A stretch of 64,000 nucleotides of DNA from an uncultured Collinsella sp. (lineage in GTDB: Bacteria > Actinomycetota > Coriobacteriia > Coriobacteriales > Coriobacteriaceae), in assembly GCA_902470365.1 (NCBI GenBank), contig CABRFZ010000002.1:62001-126000 (forward strand), given 5' to 3'. The stretch's first letter is position 1; each line of letters starts with the position of its first letter. Under the pieces are notes generated by a model. The model did not search any database. It was not told the DNA's origin and was given only the letters and a program-made list of their open reading frames with translations. Shown piece by piece: positions 50,724-59,737 of this stretch. The translations under genes were made by a program, and so were the position numbers.

Positions 50724-51591
50724 ACGCCTCCCTCACCTTTCCGTGCACATGCCTGATAACCGCGGCCACGTCATCGGCCGAGGCGGTTCCGTTATTAACG
50801 ATAAAATTAGCGTGTACGGGCGAAACTTCCGCACCGCCAACCGAAAAACCCTTTAATCCACAATCCTCAATCAACTTGCCCACGCTTGCGTCGGGCGGGT
50901 TGCGAAAGACCGATCCGCAGGATGCACGGCCCATGGGCTGCGTGCGCTTGCGGCGCGTCAGGTACCGCTCCATACGCTCGCGAATGTCTGCCTTGGGCGC
51001 GGGCTTGAGTTTAAGCACGCACTCGAGAATGATCTCGTTACGCGGCAAGCTGCACTCGCGATACCCCCAAGCGATCTCGGACCCTGCATAGTGCTTAATA
51101 CCGGACGCCGGATCAAACGTGACCACGTCCTCGATAAGGGAGCCGATCCACTCGGTCCGCGTACCTGCGTTCATGGACACGGCACCACCGACCGAACCGG
51201 GAATACCGACCGCGAACTCAAGGCCCGAAAGCCCGCGCGACAAGGCGTCGTTGACCAAACGCGCAAACATCACGCCCGCACCAACGGTCAGCGTGCAGCC
51301 GTCCTCGGCAACAACCGTGCGCTGAAACTCACGTCCCAGCGAAATAACGGCGCCGCGATAACCGGCATCGGCAACCAACAGGTTGGACCCCTTACCGATA
51401 ATCACCCACGGCACCTGCTCGCGGTCAAGCACCGCCACGGCGCGACGCAGGGCATGGTAGCTATGGCACGTCACAAAGAGGTCGGCCTTGCCGCCGATAC
51501 GATAGCTTGTATGGCGTGCAAGACGTTCGTCCTCGACCACGTCCGTGTCGATCATGCCCGAAAGCGCCATGACGGCGTTAAACAGACCCAT
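50680..51591 (-). CDS. murB: UDP-N-acetylenolpyruvoylglucosamine reductase
   Basis: This 303-residue FAD enzyme makes UDP-MurNAc. HTSYRIGGKADLFV, VIIGKGSNLLVADAGY, EFAVGIPGSVGGAVSMNAG and RASCGSVFRNPP match type II MurB. The ribosome site before ATG 51591 is poor, which suggests coupling to murC, 5 bases upstream. Confidence 0.94.
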   Translation of the reverse strand: MGLFNAVMALSGMIDTDVVEDERLARHTSYRIGGKADLFVTCHSYHALRRAVAVLDREQVPWVIIGKGSNLLVADAGYRGAVISLGREFQRTVVAEDGCTLTVGAGVMFARLVNDALSRGLSGLEFAVGIPGSVGGAVSMNAGTRTEWIGSLIEDVVTFDPASGIKHYAGSEIAWGYRECSLPRNEIILECVLKLKPAPKADIRERMERYLTRRKRTQPMGRASCGSVFRNPPDASVGKLIEDCGLKGFSVGGAEVSPVHANFIVNNGTASADDVAAVIRHVHGKVREAYGIELRPEVKFLGF

Positions 51592-51596
51592 GGAGG

Positions 51597-53015
51597 TTAA
51601 GCGTCTTTCTTGGCAGTCAGATACTCGATGAACTCGGGGCCGACGGTCGTGACGTCACCGGCACCCATGGTGAGCAGCAGGTCGCCCTCGCCCACGAGCT
51701 TCTCAAGCTCCTGGTTGAGCTCAAGACGACTGGAGCAGTACACGACCTCCTTGCCGGGGTGCTTAGCGCGAACGGTATCTGCGAGCATCTTGGAGGTAAC
51801 GCCCGGAATCGGCATCTCGCCGGCGGAGAATACATCGATCAGCAGCAGCTTGTCGGCGTTGGCAAAGGCATCGGCAAAGTCATCGCACAGAGCCTGCAGG
51901 CGCGAATAGCGGTGCGGTTGGAACACGACGTCGACATGTTTGTAGCCCAGCGAAGAGGCAGCAGCGAGCGTCGCCTTGATCTCGGTGGGATGATGGCCGT
52001 AATCGTCAACCACCGTGATGCCGTCGATATCGCCCACGTGGGTAAAGCGACGGCGGACACCCTCAAAACTCGAAAGTGCCTTAGCGGCGGCGTCGATATC
52101 GAGACCCAGGACATGGGCGACGGTCAAGACGGCCGTGGCGTTGAGCATGTTGTGACGACCGGGGTTGCTCTTAATCTCGACAGCGTGCTCGGTGCCGTCC
52201 TCAAAGCGAACGATAAAGTCGCTCTGGATGCCCTTGACATCCGGATGTACGCAGACGATGTCGTTGTTCTCGGCAAAGCCATAGGAAAGCACATGACGGC
52301 CCGTCGACTTGGCGAGCTCGACCAGATGCGGGTCCTCGCCGCAAACGATGACGGTGCCGTCCTCGCCCACCAGCCCCATAAACTTGGCAAAGGTGGCCTC
52401 GATCTCCTCGATGCCCGAGTAATGATCGAGATGGTCGGCCTCGACGTTGGTCACGATGACCACGTTGGGGTTCAGGAACAGGAACGAGCTGTCGGACTCA
52501 TCGGCCTCGGCGACAAAGTAGTCACCCGAGCCGTTCTTGCCGTTGGTGTCGTAGCCCTCGACGATGCCGCCGATCAAAAAGCTGGGGTCCAGACCCATGC
52601 GATCGAGCATCGTGGCGCACATCGAAGACGTCGTGGTCTTGCCGTGCGTGCCGGCAACGGCGACGGTGGTGTAGCCGTGACCCAGGGCCGAGAGCATCTT
52701 GGCACGGGGCCACACAGGAATACCGAGCTCGCGGGCACGCACGAGCTCGGGGTTGGACTCGGGAATAGCAGTGGAGACCACAACCACGTCGGGCTTGACC
52801 TCGTCAATCGTCGCAGCCTCGTGGCCCACGTGGACCTTCACACCGGCGCGGGTAAGCTGGCGAATATAGCGCGACGTCTTAAGGTCGGAGCCGGTAACGG
52901 TATAACCGCGCTCGTGCAGGACGAGGGCGATGCCGCTCATGCCGGCGCCGCCGATACCGATAAAGTGGGCGCTCTTGAACTCGGGCGCGGAGGTTGCAGT
53001 CTGGGAATCAGCCAT
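51597..53015 (-). CDS. murC: UDP-N-acetylmuramate-L-alanine ligase
   Basis: This 472-residue Mur ligase adds L-alanine to UDP-MurNAc. The N-terminal HFIGIGGAGMSGIALVLHERG, ATP loop VAGTHGKTTTSSM, NVEADHLDHY, and DDYGHHPTEIKATL with FQPHRYSR are typical. ATG 53015 follows AAGGAG at 11 bases. The gap of 97 bases to murG holds nothing notable. Confidence 0.96.
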   Translation of the reverse strand: MADSQTATSAPEFKSAHFIGIGGAGMSGIALVLHERGYTVTGSDLKTSRYIRQLTRAGVKVHVGHEAATIDEVKPDVVVVSTAIPESNPELVRARELGIPVWPRAKMLSALGHGYTTVAVAGTHGKTTTSSMCATMLDRMGLDPSFLIGGIVEGYDTNGKNGSGDYFVAEADESDSSFLFLNPNVVIVTNVEADHLDHYSGIEEIEATFAKFMGLVGEDGTVIVCGEDPHLVELAKSTGRHVLSYGFAENNDIVCVHPDVKGIQSDFIVRFEDGTEHAVEIKSNPGRHNMLNATAVLTVAHVLGLDIDAAAKALSSFEGVRRRFTHVGDIDGITVVDDYGHHPTEIKATLAAASSLGYKHVDVVFQPHRYSRLQALCDDFADAFANADKLLLIDVFSAGEMPIPGVTSKMLADTVRAKHPGKEVVYCSSRLELNQELEKLVGEGDLLLTMGAGDVTTVGPEFIEYLTAKKDA

Positions 53016-53112
53016 GTGCTCGTGTACTCCTTGCGTAAACACTGCCTGTAACCCGTTAACTGTACCGCACCTACCGCATCCGCGCGAGGGCGACCGGCGA
53101 TATCCCGTCTAA

Positions 53113-54228
53113 CTAACGCAATCCCTCTACCGCGTCGGCCAAAAGTGCGGCGGCACGGTCCTGGGCCAAGCCGCGCGCTGCTTGACGCATGGCATCACGT
53201 GCCGCAGCGTCATCAATTAGGTGCAGCAGCTCGTCGGCAAAGGCAGGGGCATCGATATCAGCATCGGCGCAAAGCACGCCGGCACCGGCATCGACCAGGT
53301 AACGGGCATTCGTGGTCTGGTGGTCGGCCGTCGCGTGCGGATACGGCACGAGCACCGAGGGCACGGCAAGCGCGGCGATCTCGGCCACGCTCGAGGCACC
53401 GGAACGCGAGAGCACCAGATCGGCCGCAGCCAGCATATCGCCCATGTTGTCGATGTAGGGCTGGACACGATAGCGCTTCGCCTCCTCGGGCGTCAGCGCC
53501 AAAGCGCGCTCGGTCTCCTCAAAGCCGTCGGCACCCGTCGAATGCAAAATATAGAGATTCTCACGCGAGAGCAGCTCGTTTTTGAGCGAAGCCACGCGCT
53601 CATTAAGATGCTGGGCACCGAGCGAACCACCAAAGACGAGCAGAAGTGTCGCGTCCTCGGGCACACCGAGCGTCTTGCGGCCGCGGGCGCGATCGCCCTC
53701 GATCACCGAACGACGCACGGGATTGCCCGTCATGAGCACATGGTCGGGGTCGCCCTCGCGCTCAAAGACCGCACGGGCCGCAGGTACCGAAATGCACACG
53801 CGGGCGGCATGTGAATTCATCATCTTATTGGCCAGACCCGGAACAGAGTTCTGCTCGTGCAGCAGATACGGAACGCCGGCGCCCTTGCACCAACCCAGCA
53901 GCGGGACCTCAACGTAAGCACCAAAGCCGATAGCGGCATCGGGCTTACCGACCTTCGAGAAGTGACGGGCAAGCGCACGCTTCGCCTTGTTGACGCGCCA
54001 CAGCGAGGTCAGTGCCGTCCAGGGACGGGAACGATCGAAGCCCGTGACCGTGATGGGCACAAAATCGAATCCGGCCTCGGGAACCAGACGACCCTCGAGC
54101 TTGCGCGACTGGCCCACGAACACAACGTGATGACCGCGGTCACGCAGCTCCTCGGCCAAGGCGAGCGCGGGGTTGATATGTCCTGCCGTGCCGCCGGCTG
54201 CAATAGCAACGGTCATCTTATCGGTCAT
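53113..54228 (-). CDS. murG: Lipid II synthase, GlcNAc transferase MurG
   Basis: This 371-residue GT28 glycosyltransferase adds GlcNAc to lipid I at the inner membrane face. AAGGTAGHINPALALAEEL, GFGAYVEVPLLGWCKGAGVPY, HEQNSVPGLANK, VFGGSLGAQHLNE and RSGASSVAEIAALAVPSVLV are typical. Its start lies 11 bases inside the ftsW 3' end, and GAAGGG precedes ATG 54228. Confidence 0.96.
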   Translation of the reverse strand: MTDKMTVAIAAGGTAGHINPALALAEELRDRGHHVVFVGQSRKLEGRLVPEAGFDFVPITVTGFDRSRPWTALTSLWRVNKAKRALARHFSKVGKPDAAIGFGAYVEVPLLGWCKGAGVPYLLHEQNSVPGLANKMMNSHAARVCISVPAARAVFEREGDPDHVLMTGNPVRRSVIEGDRARGRKTLGVPEDATLLLVFGGSLGAQHLNERVASLKNELLSRENLYILHSTGADGFEETERALALTPEEAKRYRVQPYIDNMGDMLAAADLVLSRSGASSVAEIAALAVPSVLVPYPHATADHQTTNARYLVDAGAGVLCADADIDAPAFADELLHLIDDAAARDAMRQAARGLAQDRAAALLADAVEGLR

Positions 54229-55738
54229 GGTAATCCCTTCGTACACGCGGCCCCTGGTCATCGGTGCGCAAACGCGCCGACGGGTCCGAATTCAAATCGA
54301 TTCGATTATATCCGCCGCCCGCATTGCGAGGAGTGGGGCGCTGAGGACGACCTTGCGGCGCCGTTCGCTGACGCGGTCGGGCTGCCGCCTCGGTCGCAGA
54401 GCCATCCAGGACGGTAAAGCCGTTACGCGAAGATCGCTCGCCGCGCACGTGGGGCACGCCGGCGGTACTCTCATCCATAACGGCAAAGCTCTCGCGGCGA
54501 CGATCGTACTCATCGCGACGGGCGCTCTCATACGAAACGCGCAGGATCAGACCGGCGAGCATAAGCGACACAATAATCGACGAGCCGCCGTAGCTAATAA
54601 ACGGCAGCGGCTTGCCCGTCATGGGAAACACATTGAGAATGCCCAGCGCGTTGATCAAAAACTGCACCGCAAGGATGACCGCGGAACCCGATGCCATAAG
54701 TGCTCCGCGACGGTCGGTCGCCTGCTCGGCAATGCGAAACGCCGAGTAGATGAGCATCGCAAACACTAAGAAGAACAGCACGGTTCCGATAAAGCCAACT
54801 TCCTCGCCGATAATAGCCAAGATGTAGTCGTTATGCGCCTCGGGCAAATACGAGTACTTCATGGTGGAGTTGCCGATACCGCGACCGAACAGGCCGCCCG
54901 AGGCAAACGCCATGATGGCAAGCGTGGCCTGATAGCCGTCACCATATTCATCTGCCCAAGGATTCCAAGCAACCTCGACACGCGTCATGCGATACGGCTC
55001 GGCGATAAGGGCGATTGCAATGACGGCGATGCCGGCAACGACCGTCCAAACGATATATTTGGGGTCCAATCCCGCAAACAACGCCATGCACATGAGGGTC
55101 AACAAGATGATCAGAACGGTGCCAAAATCGGGCTGAACAAAGATCAGAAAGAGCGAAATGCCCAGGTAGGCACCCATCTTGCGAAGAAACTCGTTGATGT
55201 TGCCGCCGGGCGAAAAGATGCGGTCGAGCATGATGGCCGAATACGCGATGGCGAACGGCTTTAAAAACTCAGACGGCTGGAACTGAATACCGGCGATGTT
55301 GAGCCAACGCGTGGCGCCACGACTGCCGCTACCCATAAAGAACACCAGAACCAGTAGCCCTATCATGCCCATGAGGAAGATCCTGAGCACGTCTTCCCCA
55401 AACCAACTGTCCGGCAAGATGCGCACGATGGCAACCATAGCCAGCACGCCAACTCCGGCAAACGCGGCTTGTCGAAACAGGAAAAACGTCGCCGAACCAT
55501 TCTCGTGCAGTGCCTCGACCGAAGATGCCGAGTACACCATTAGCAAGCCAAAGCAAACCAAGCTAAACAGGCAAGCCATAAATATCAAACGGGGGCGCAT
55601 GATGCGGGCGGGGACGCCGGCAATATAGCGCTCACCGAACGTCTGCCCGCCGCGTCCGGAACGCGGCGTGCTACGCAGCGAGGAAGCACGGTCCGAGTCG
55701 GGCCTCCTCATATCACTTCGGGGGCTCTCCTCTCTCAC
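54218..55738 (-). CDS. ftsW: Septal peptidoglycan polymerase FtsW
   Basis: This 506-residue SEDS glycosyltransferase has about ten membrane helices with GSGSRGATRWLNIAG, FQPSEFLKPFAIAYSA, QPDFGTVLIILLTLMCM and PFISYGGSSIIVSLMLAGL. About 45 cytoplasmic residues precede the helices, and about 90 basic, Pro/Arg-rich residues follow them. GTG 55738 is chosen for its 6-base spacing to AGGGG. It lies between murD and murG. Confidence 0.93.
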   Translation of the reverse strand: MREESPRSDMRRPDSDRASSLRSTPRSGRGGQTFGERYIAGVPARIMRPRLIFMACLFSLVCFGLLMVYSASSVEALHENGSATFFLFRQAAFAGVGVLAMVAIVRILPDSWFGEDVLRIFLMGMIGLLVLVFFMGSGSRGATRWLNIAGIQFQPSEFLKPFAIAYSAIMLDRIFSPGGNINEFLRKMGAYLGISLFLIFVQPDFGTVLIILLTLMCMALFAGLDPKYIVWTVVAGIAVIAIALIAEPYRMTRVEVAWNPWADEYGDGYQATLAIMAFASGGLFGRGIGNSTMKYSYLPEAHNDYILAIIGEEVGFIGTVLFFLVFAMLIYSAFRIAEQATDRRGALMASGSAVILAVQFLINALGILNVFPMTGKPLPFISYGGSSIIVSLMLAGLILRVSYESARRDEYDRRRESFAVMDESTAGVPHVRGERSSRNGFTVLDGSATEAAARPRQRTAPQGRPQRPTPRNAGGGYNRIDLNSDPSARLRTDDQGPRVRRDYHDR

Positions 55739-55747
55739 CGGCAACCC

Positions 55748-57154
55748 CTATTCCGTTTGCGATTTCGCTGCTGCGGCAAGCTGGGCAACGTAGTCCTTAA
55801 ACACGCGACCGCGCTCCTCGTAGCCCGAGAACTCGTCGAACGAAGAGCAAGCGGGCGAAAGCAGGATCACGTCGCCGCGGCTCGAGAGCGAGCGGGCAAC
55901 GTCAACGGCATCGTGTAGATCATCGGCCTGGGCGATATCCACGTCACCATCGACATCGGCCTCGTCCATAGCGGCGGTAAAGCGCTCGCGCGCATCGCCA
56001 AAGCAAACGACCGAGCGCACGTTGTCCATAACGACGCGGGCAAAGTCCGCAAGCGGCGTACCCTTATCGTGGCCGCCGAGCAGCAAGATCACATCGTCAT
56101 CGGGAAACGCCGTCAGGGCCTTTTCGACCGCATCGGTGTTCGTTGCCTTGGAATCGTTGACGTAGCGCACGCCATCGATCTCGCCGCAGGGTTCCACGCG
56201 GTGCTCCAGCGGCTGGAACGATGCCAAACCGCGGCAAATGCCCTCGGGATCGGCACCGACGGCCAGAGCAGCCGTGGCGGCACATAGGGCATTGATGACA
56301 TTATGATGGCCCGAGATCTTGAGCTCAGACGTGGCGACAAGCTGAGTCTCGACGCCCTTCAGGCGCACGACCATCTTGCCGTCGCGCACAAAGGCGGCGT
56401 CTGCACCCTCGGGCTCGTCAAAAGCGACCTTGCAGATGCGGCGACCCGGTGTGTAGATGTACTCATCGAACTCATGGATGCCGGCATCCTCGACGTCGAT
56501 AACCACGAGGTCGTCATCGACCATATTCTCGAACAACTTGATCTTGGCAAGCGCATAGTTCTTGTGGCTCTTGTGCCAGCCCAGGTGGTCGGGCGTGATG
56601 TTGAGCAGTACCGCCACGCGAGGATGAAGCTCGGCGGTCGTAGCAATCTGATAACTCGACAGCTCGGCCACAAACCACTCATTGTGTGCACGGCCGTCGA
56701 TCTCGTTCACCGGCGGCTCACCGATATTGCCGACGGCCACGCTGGCTTCACCGGCGGCCTTGAGCAGATAATCGGTCAGCGACGTGGTAGTTGTCTTGCC
56801 GTTGGTGCCCGTGATGGCGATCCAATTTTGGGGAGACAGGCGATAGGCAAACTCGGGCTCGCCCATAATCTGAGCGGCATGCTCACGCCCGGCCTTAAAG
56901 AAGGCCGAGAACTCCGAGATACCCGGGCATGTCACGCACACGTCATAGGCACCCTCGACCTGCTCGGTGCCGTAGACAAACGACGCGCCCTGCGCCTCGA
57001 GCGCACGTGTGGCGTCATTGGGCTCGGAGGTACCGCCGCCATACACGGTCGTGGCGCTCACGCGCTCGGGGTGAGCCAACGCCCAACGGGCGACATCGAG
57101 ACCGGATTTACCCTGCCCCAAAACAAGCAGGCTAAAGACATCAGCAAGAGGCAT
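55748..57154 (-). CDS. murD: UDP-N-acetylmuramoylalanine-D-glutamate ligase
   Basis: This 468-residue Mur ligase adds D-glutamate. VLGQGKSGLDVARWAL, VTCPGISEFSAFFKAG, ITGTNGKTTTTSLTDYLLKAA, NITPDHLGWHKSHKNYA, YVNDSKATNTDAVEKAL and LSPACSSFDEFSGYEERG are typical. It is 9 bases downstream of mraY. Confidence 0.96.
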   Translation of the reverse strand: MPLADVFSLLVLGQGKSGLDVARWALAHPERVSATTVYGGGTSEPNDATRALEAQGASFVYGTEQVEGAYDVCVTCPGISEFSAFFKAGREHAAQIMGEPEFAYRLSPQNWIAITGTNGKTTTTSLTDYLLKAAGEASVAVGNIGEPPVNEIDGRAHNEWFVAELSSYQIATTAELHPRVAVLLNITPDHLGWHKSHKNYALAKIKLFENMVDDDLVVIDVEDAGIHEFDEYIYTPGRRICKVAFDEPEGADAAFVRDGKMVVRLKGVETQLVATSELKISGHHNVINALCAATAALAVGADPEGICRGLASFQPLEHRVEPCGEIDGVRYVNDSKATNTDAVEKALTAFPDDDVILLLGGHDKGTPLADFARVVMDNVRSVVCFGDARERFTAAMDEADVDGDVDIAQADDLHDAVDVARSLSSRGDVILLSPACSSFDEFSGYEERGRVFKDYVAQLAAAAKSQTE

Positions 57155-57163
57155 GAAAGACCA

Positions 57164-58183
57164 CTATCCCAACTGGAAGAACAGGGCGAGGCCAACGGCG
57201 CCAAAGGCCGCGGCGATAATCCAAAAACGGATAACGACCTTGGTCTCGGCCCAGCCCTTCTTTTCGAAATGATGATGAATGGGCGCCATAAGGAAGACGC
57301 GCTTGTGCGTAAAGTGGAAATAGACAACCTGGATCATGACCGACAGGGTCTCGACGATAAACAGACCGCCGATGATGAGGGAAACGACTTCGGTGTTGGT
57401 GATGATGGAGGTGCAGGCAAAAGCGGCACCCAGTGCAAGCGAGCCGGTATCACCCATAAAGATGCTCGCCGGGTAGCAGTTGAACCACAAAAAGCCCAGG
57501 CAGGCACCGGCGCACGCCGTGCAGAAGATGGACAGGTTCACGTCACCGTGCAAAAACGCCATGGCGGCCATGGCGAGCATGGCGATCATGGAAGTGCCGC
57601 CAGCAAGGCCGTCCAGACCATCGGTCAGGTTCACGGCATTGGAAAGGCCAGCGATCATCAGCCAGCAAAATACAATGTAGAGCCACGGGAACGAAAGGCC
57701 GCAGATGGTGGTCGAAAGAACACCGAGGTCAATCGTCAGGCCGCCGGGAAAACGAATCTCGGGGGCGACGCCGCACCAATTGACGGCGAGCACGGTAAAA
57801 GTGACGCAGATGATGGTCAGACCGATCATCTTGGCGTGAGGCGTCAGGCCGAGCGAGCGACCATGCGTGACGGAGGTCAGGTCGTCGATGAGACCCAGAA
57901 CGCCGGTGGCCAGCGTGGCAAGCAGCACGAGCACGAGCTCGGTGGTGAGCTTGCCCATCAGCAGGCAGGTCAGCGAGATCGCGACAAGGATGATGACGCC
58001 GCCCATGGTCGGCGTACCCTGTTTAATCAAATGACGCTTGGGGCCGTCGGCTCGGACCTGTTGGCCGATACCCTCGACCTTCAGCAGCTTGATCCACCAC
58101 GGCATAAGCAGCAACGCAATGGCGGCAGCGATGCCAAGTCCCAAAAAGGCCTGATACGTAGGATACGAGGGATTGCCGAACAT
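57164..58183 (-). CDS. mraY: Phospho-MurNAc-pentapeptide transferase MraY
   Basis: This 339-residue membrane enzyme transfers phospho-MurNAc-pentapeptide to undecaprenyl phosphate (lipid I). GTPTMGGVIILVA, GLIDDLTSVTHGRSLGLTP, LSNAVNLTDGLDGLAGG, the catalytic FMGDTGSLALG and APIHHHFEKKGWAETKVV are characteristic. It begins 3 bases beyond the murF stop. Confidence 0.97.
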   Translation of the reverse strand: MFGNPSYPTYQAFLGLGIAAAIALLLMPWWIKLLKVEGIGQQVRADGPKRHLIKQGTPTMGGVIILVAISLTCLLMGKLTTELVLVLLATLATGVLGLIDDLTSVTHGRSLGLTPHAKMIGLTIICVTFTVLAVNWCGVAPEIRFPGGLTIDLGVLSTTICGLSFPWLYIVFCWLMIAGLSNAVNLTDGLDGLAGGTSMIAMLAMAAMAFLHGDVNLSIFCTACAGACLGFLWFNCYPASIFMGDTGSLALGAAFACTSIITNTEVVSLIIGGLFIVETLSVMIQVVYFHFTHKRVFLMAPIHHHFEKKGWAETKVVIRFWIIAAAFGAVGLALFFQLG

Positions 58184-58186
58184 GGG

Positions 58187-59611
58187 CTAGCACACACCTT
58201 CCACAAAGCGGTCGAGCTCAACAAAACGGGAACCCTTGACCAGTACAACATCATGATTTTCAAGCGCGCCGCCCATGCGGTCGAGCACCTGCTGATAATC
58301 GGAGAACACCTGGATGCGGTCCTCATCCATACCCATCATACGTGCGGCATCGGCCATGAGCTGAGCCAGCTCGCCGCCAACGCACGCGAGCATGTCGAGC
58401 TTCTTGGCGGCGGCATAGGCGCCCACGAGCTCATGCATGCGAGGAGCCTCATCGCCCATCTCGCCCATCTCGCCCAGGATCGCCATACGAGACCCCGTGC
58501 ACGAAAGCGAGCACAGCAGATCGAGGCCAGCAGCCATGGATTCGGCACTGGCGTTATAGGAATCGTCGATGACGCGGGCGCCGCTCTTGGCGCGCTTGAT
58601 CTCCTGGCGGTGACCGGTGATCGTGAGGCCTCTAAAGGCAGCATCGATCTGCTCGGGCGTCACGCCCAGGCGATAGGCAACTGCGGCGGCCTTAACGGCA
58701 TTTGGGACGGACTGCACGCCGGGGATGGCAAGCATGGTATCGATCGTCTCACCCTGGCCAAAATCGAGCGTAAAGACCGGACGGCCTTCGTCATCAATAC
58801 GAATGTCGCGGGCGCGGGCCTCATCATCGTCCGAGACGCCGGCCAGCATCACGTCGATACCAGCAGGCTGGGCGAACGTATCGCGAATGAACGGTGTAAA
58901 GTCGTCCTCGCCGCCCAAAACCAGCAACGGCAAGAAGTCGCCGGCGGCGCACATACCCTGGACAATCTCGGCCTTAGCGCGGGCGATGTTCTCGCGGCTG
59001 CCCAAAATGCCGATGTGAGAGGTACCAATCTTGCTCACGATGGCAAGGTTGGGATTGGCGGACTGGGACAGGCGCTCAATCTCGTGGAAATGGTTCATAC
59101 CCATCTCGAGCACCAGGACCTCGGTATCGGCCGGAGCGGAAAGCACCGTGAGCGGCATGCCGATCAGGTTATTGAAATTGCCCTTGGTGGCCCAGACACG
59201 ATAGCGCTTGGCGAGCACGGCGGCGAGCACGTCCTTGGTCGTCGTCTTGCCGATGGAACCGGTAATGCCAACGACCAGGCAGCCAAGCTCCAGGCGATAC
59301 GTGTGCGCCAAACGCAGCAGAAACTCCTCGGGATCATCGGTCAGCAGGATGGCGCACCCCTTGTCCTGCGCCAGCGAGACCAGCTCGGCCTCGGGCTCAC
59401 GCGTCATCACGACGGCGCCGGCACCCGACTGGACGGCACGGGAAGCAAAATCATTGCCGTCGACGTTTTCACCGGGAAAGGCGACGAAAATCGTCCCTTC
59501 CTCGACCTGGCGCGAGTCGATAACGCACCCGCGGCATACCCGATCGGCTTCTCCCGTCACGGTTCGGGCCCCTGTTGCGGCCGCGAGGTTGTTGACGGCG
59601 ATCTCTATCAT
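58187..59611 (-). CDS. murF: UDP-MurNAc-tripeptide D-alanyl-D-alanine ligase
   Basis: This 474-residue Mur ligase adds the D-Ala-D-Ala end. VIDSRQVEEGTIFVAFPGEN, VGITGSIGKTTTKDVLAAVL, ATKGNFNNLIGMPLTVL, EMGMNHFHEIERLSQ, and DSYNASAESMAAGLDLL are typical. GGGGAG precedes the ATG. A TACAAT-like element about 30 bases upstream suggests a promoter inside the cluster. murE, which normally precedes murF, is missing here. Confidence 0.96.
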   Translation of the reverse strand: MIEIAVNNLAAATGARTVTGEADRVCRGCVIDSRQVEEGTIFVAFPGENVDGNDFASRAVQSGAGAVVMTREPEAELVSLAQDKGCAILLTDDPEEFLLRLAHTYRLELGCLVVGITGSIGKTTTKDVLAAVLAKRYRVWATKGNFNNLIGMPLTVLSAPADTEVLVLEMGMNHFHEIERLSQSANPNLAIVSKIGTSHIGILGSRENIARAKAEIVQGMCAAGDFLPLLVLGGEDDFTPFIRDTFAQPAGIDVMLAGVSDDDEARARDIRIDDEGRPVFTLDFGQGETIDTMLAIPGVQSVPNAVKAAAVAYRLGVTPEQIDAAFRGLTITGHRQEIKRAKSGARVIDDSYNASAESMAAGLDLLCSLSCTGSRMAILGEMGEMGDEAPRMHELVGAYAAAKKLDMLACVGGELAQLMADAARMMGMDEDRIQVFSDYQQVLDRMGGALENHDVVLVKGSRFVELDRFVEGVC

Positions 59612-59737
59612 TGCAGCTCCCCTGTAAACCTAATAATGCTATCGGCGTATTGTATCCCAGCGCCGCGCATGCGTGGTGCAGGGCATGTGAACACCCTCAT
59701 ATGGGACAACAAACCACGCCCCAAAGATTGTAACCCC